DNA from: Oreohelix idahoensis
Lineage: Eukaryota > Mollusca > Gastropoda > Stylommatophora > Oreohelicidae
Length of the DNA stretch: 64,000 nt
NCBI GenBank assembly: GCA_024509875.1
Contig: JAMPIV010000594.1
Span: forward strand, 158,501-222,500
Direction of reading: 5' to 3'
Shown here: one piece after another, positions 62,758-64,000 of the stretch
How the letters are laid out: each line of letters starts with the position of its first letter
Numbering within the stretch: position 1 is the first letter of the stretch
Notes under the pieces: model-generated
Seen by the model: the letters and a program-made list of their open reading frames with translations, nothing else
What the model was told of the DNA's origin: nothing
Databases searched by the model: none
Position numbers and translations under genes: made by a program

Positions 62758-64000
62758 TTAACTTATTGTGAAGGATATGCTCCACTCTTCGCATTAACGA
62801 AATGCAGAAGTACTTGCATTCAAGCTAAGACCGAAGAACTCACAGAACAATGTAAAAGTTTTGATTTATATCGACCAACACTTCCTCGTTCGTTAAGGTC
62901 AATAGCATTGGTGTCGCAAAAGTTGTTTACAATACATCGTAAAGCGACCTCGCGCAGTCTTATTGACCAATCATCTATCGCGAATCACGGGGCACGCAGA
63001 CGCAAACGACAAGCATTAGAAAAAATGGAGATGTTGACATATATTGGTTTGTCGAAGACTAATCATCGATCGGAAGGGATAAAAAAGATCAGAATGGAGT
63101 TATTGTGAAAAGGATTTCACCTTTGATTCCAGGAGAGGATTGTGAATAAATTGATATAAGGAACAACGGTAGGAGTTTAGCAAGTACATAGATAAATGAT
63201 GATTACTGTTGTCTACAATTGAGTTGAAAGCATGAAAACCCACATCTGCTGAAAATAGAAAATTAAAGAAGTGACAGATTGTGGAAATACGTGGATAGGA
63301 AGATAGATCTAAATCGGCTGAATAAAACAAGATAGGTTGGAACAGGATTGATAGTATACAAGCTGAGAATGATGAAGGGAAAGTTTCAAGAAACGCACAC
63401 CTCTTCTAAAATCACCTGTTCGATAAGAAAATGTCAGGCCTACTCTTAGACTGTGACGTCAGTACCTCTCGGCCGTAGATGGGAGCCAATAAAAAGCGGA
63501 GCGCTAAATTGAAAGGACACACTGGAAGAAAGTTTGAGACAGACTGAATGCAGAGTTTGCCACTACACCTTTGCCATCTGAATTGTGAGCAATCTGCCAA
63601 ATAATTTAAGTCCAGTGTCTGTTTTCTGAAGACTGAGGGTTTCATATAACAACTCAAACCAGACTGTCAAGTATCAGAAGCCTGTGTTGTTCATCAGAGG
63701 CAATCCCACAAAAGTGCAGGACCCCAAAGAGTGAACTACAGCTGGTCATTGGTACCCCTATTGCTGTGTCTGCCAATGCTGATAAATACAGTGACCGTTC
63801 AGTGTCAGCACTATCAAGATTCAAAGATAAGTGTCGATTAAGGCACTGACAGAATCTATATATGAACCAACAGCCAATGTTTGTGATATGAAACACACTT
63901 CTACAACGGTATGCCAATTATTGTAGAATTCAGTCAAATGATGACAGTAATCTGTAAAGTCACAGGACTAAGAGAACAGTGATATAGTAATATTGATTCC
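62758..64000. other. Unassigned sequence to the window edge
   Basis: A plus frame 62716-63108 (130 codons) begins as the antisense of the LINE terminus and continues into text with no recognised motif. Minus frames near 63412-63917 (81 and 87 codons) are also unrecognised. I would not call any of them a gene. Confidence 0.3.

Noticed and set aside
62716..63108. 130-codon plus-strand frame as a host exon
   Set aside because: Its start is antisense to the LINE terminus and the rest has no recognisable motif.

Overview
This window looks like repeat-dense nuclear DNA from an animal, probably an invertebrate. The evidence is animal-type U1 and U2 snRNA-derived sequences (the U2 pieces read AUCAAAGUGU, as in invertebrate U2), LINE C-termini of kinds common in metazoans, mariner, hAT and Tc1-related elements, and three Ty3/gypsy elements of the Gmr1-like type with integrase upstream of reverse transcriptase. 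A lophotrochozoan such as a mollusc is my guess, not something the sequence proves. I recognise no host protein gene; every protein-coding stretch I can name belongs to a transposable element, and most are broken.

Layout. 1-3.8 kb: a ~580 bp foldback element and a ~258 bp tandem repeat. 3.8-19.6 kb: broken copies of one LINE family (L1/Tx1 group, apurinic-type endonuclease). One copy carries a 5' inversion typical of twin priming, and one has its 5' end joined directly to U2 snRNA sequence. Around them lie short U2-headed poly(A) retroposons, a ~720 bp poly(A) repeat family, and a tRNA-headed SINE with a perfect 11-bp target duplication. 19.6-24.8 kb: other LINE C-terminal remnants, more U2-headed retroposons and two U1 snRNA copies, one fused to the poly(A) end of another retroposon. 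24.8-34.15 kb: a decayed Gmr1-like element (element 1) with ~0.6 kb LTRs. A deleted mariner sits in its leader, and its integrase and most of its RT are replaced by an open, hydrophobic segment. 34.2-38.5 kb: hAT and LINE remnants.

38.49-59.69 kb is a three-level nest that the sequence resolves to the base. A ~2.2 kb Tc1/mariner-related transposon (33-bp perfect terminal inverted repeats, TA duplication, transposase with an unusually long ~83-residue spacing between the second and third catalytic residues) holds a ~10 kb Gmr1-like element (element 3; ~1.6 kb LTRs, duplication CCAAC). The 3' LTR of element 3 is in turn split by a second Gmr1-like element (element 2; ~0.8 kb LTRs, duplication TGGAG). 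LTR divergence agrees with this order of insertion. 59.7-64 kb: inverted copies of a (GAA)n-tailed retroposon, a tRNA-like sequence, a ~280 bp hairpin with a degenerate hammerhead-like core, and another LINE terminus.

Working together: the Gmr1-like elements encode Gag (N-terminal coiled coil, capsid, a CxxC-x13-CGH putative zinc motif), aspartic protease, DDE integrase with a GPY/F-like module, then RT and RNase H. The LINE family would supply endonuclease and RT, and could plausibly mobilise the short poly(A)-tailed snRNA-headed retroposons; that last link is inference.
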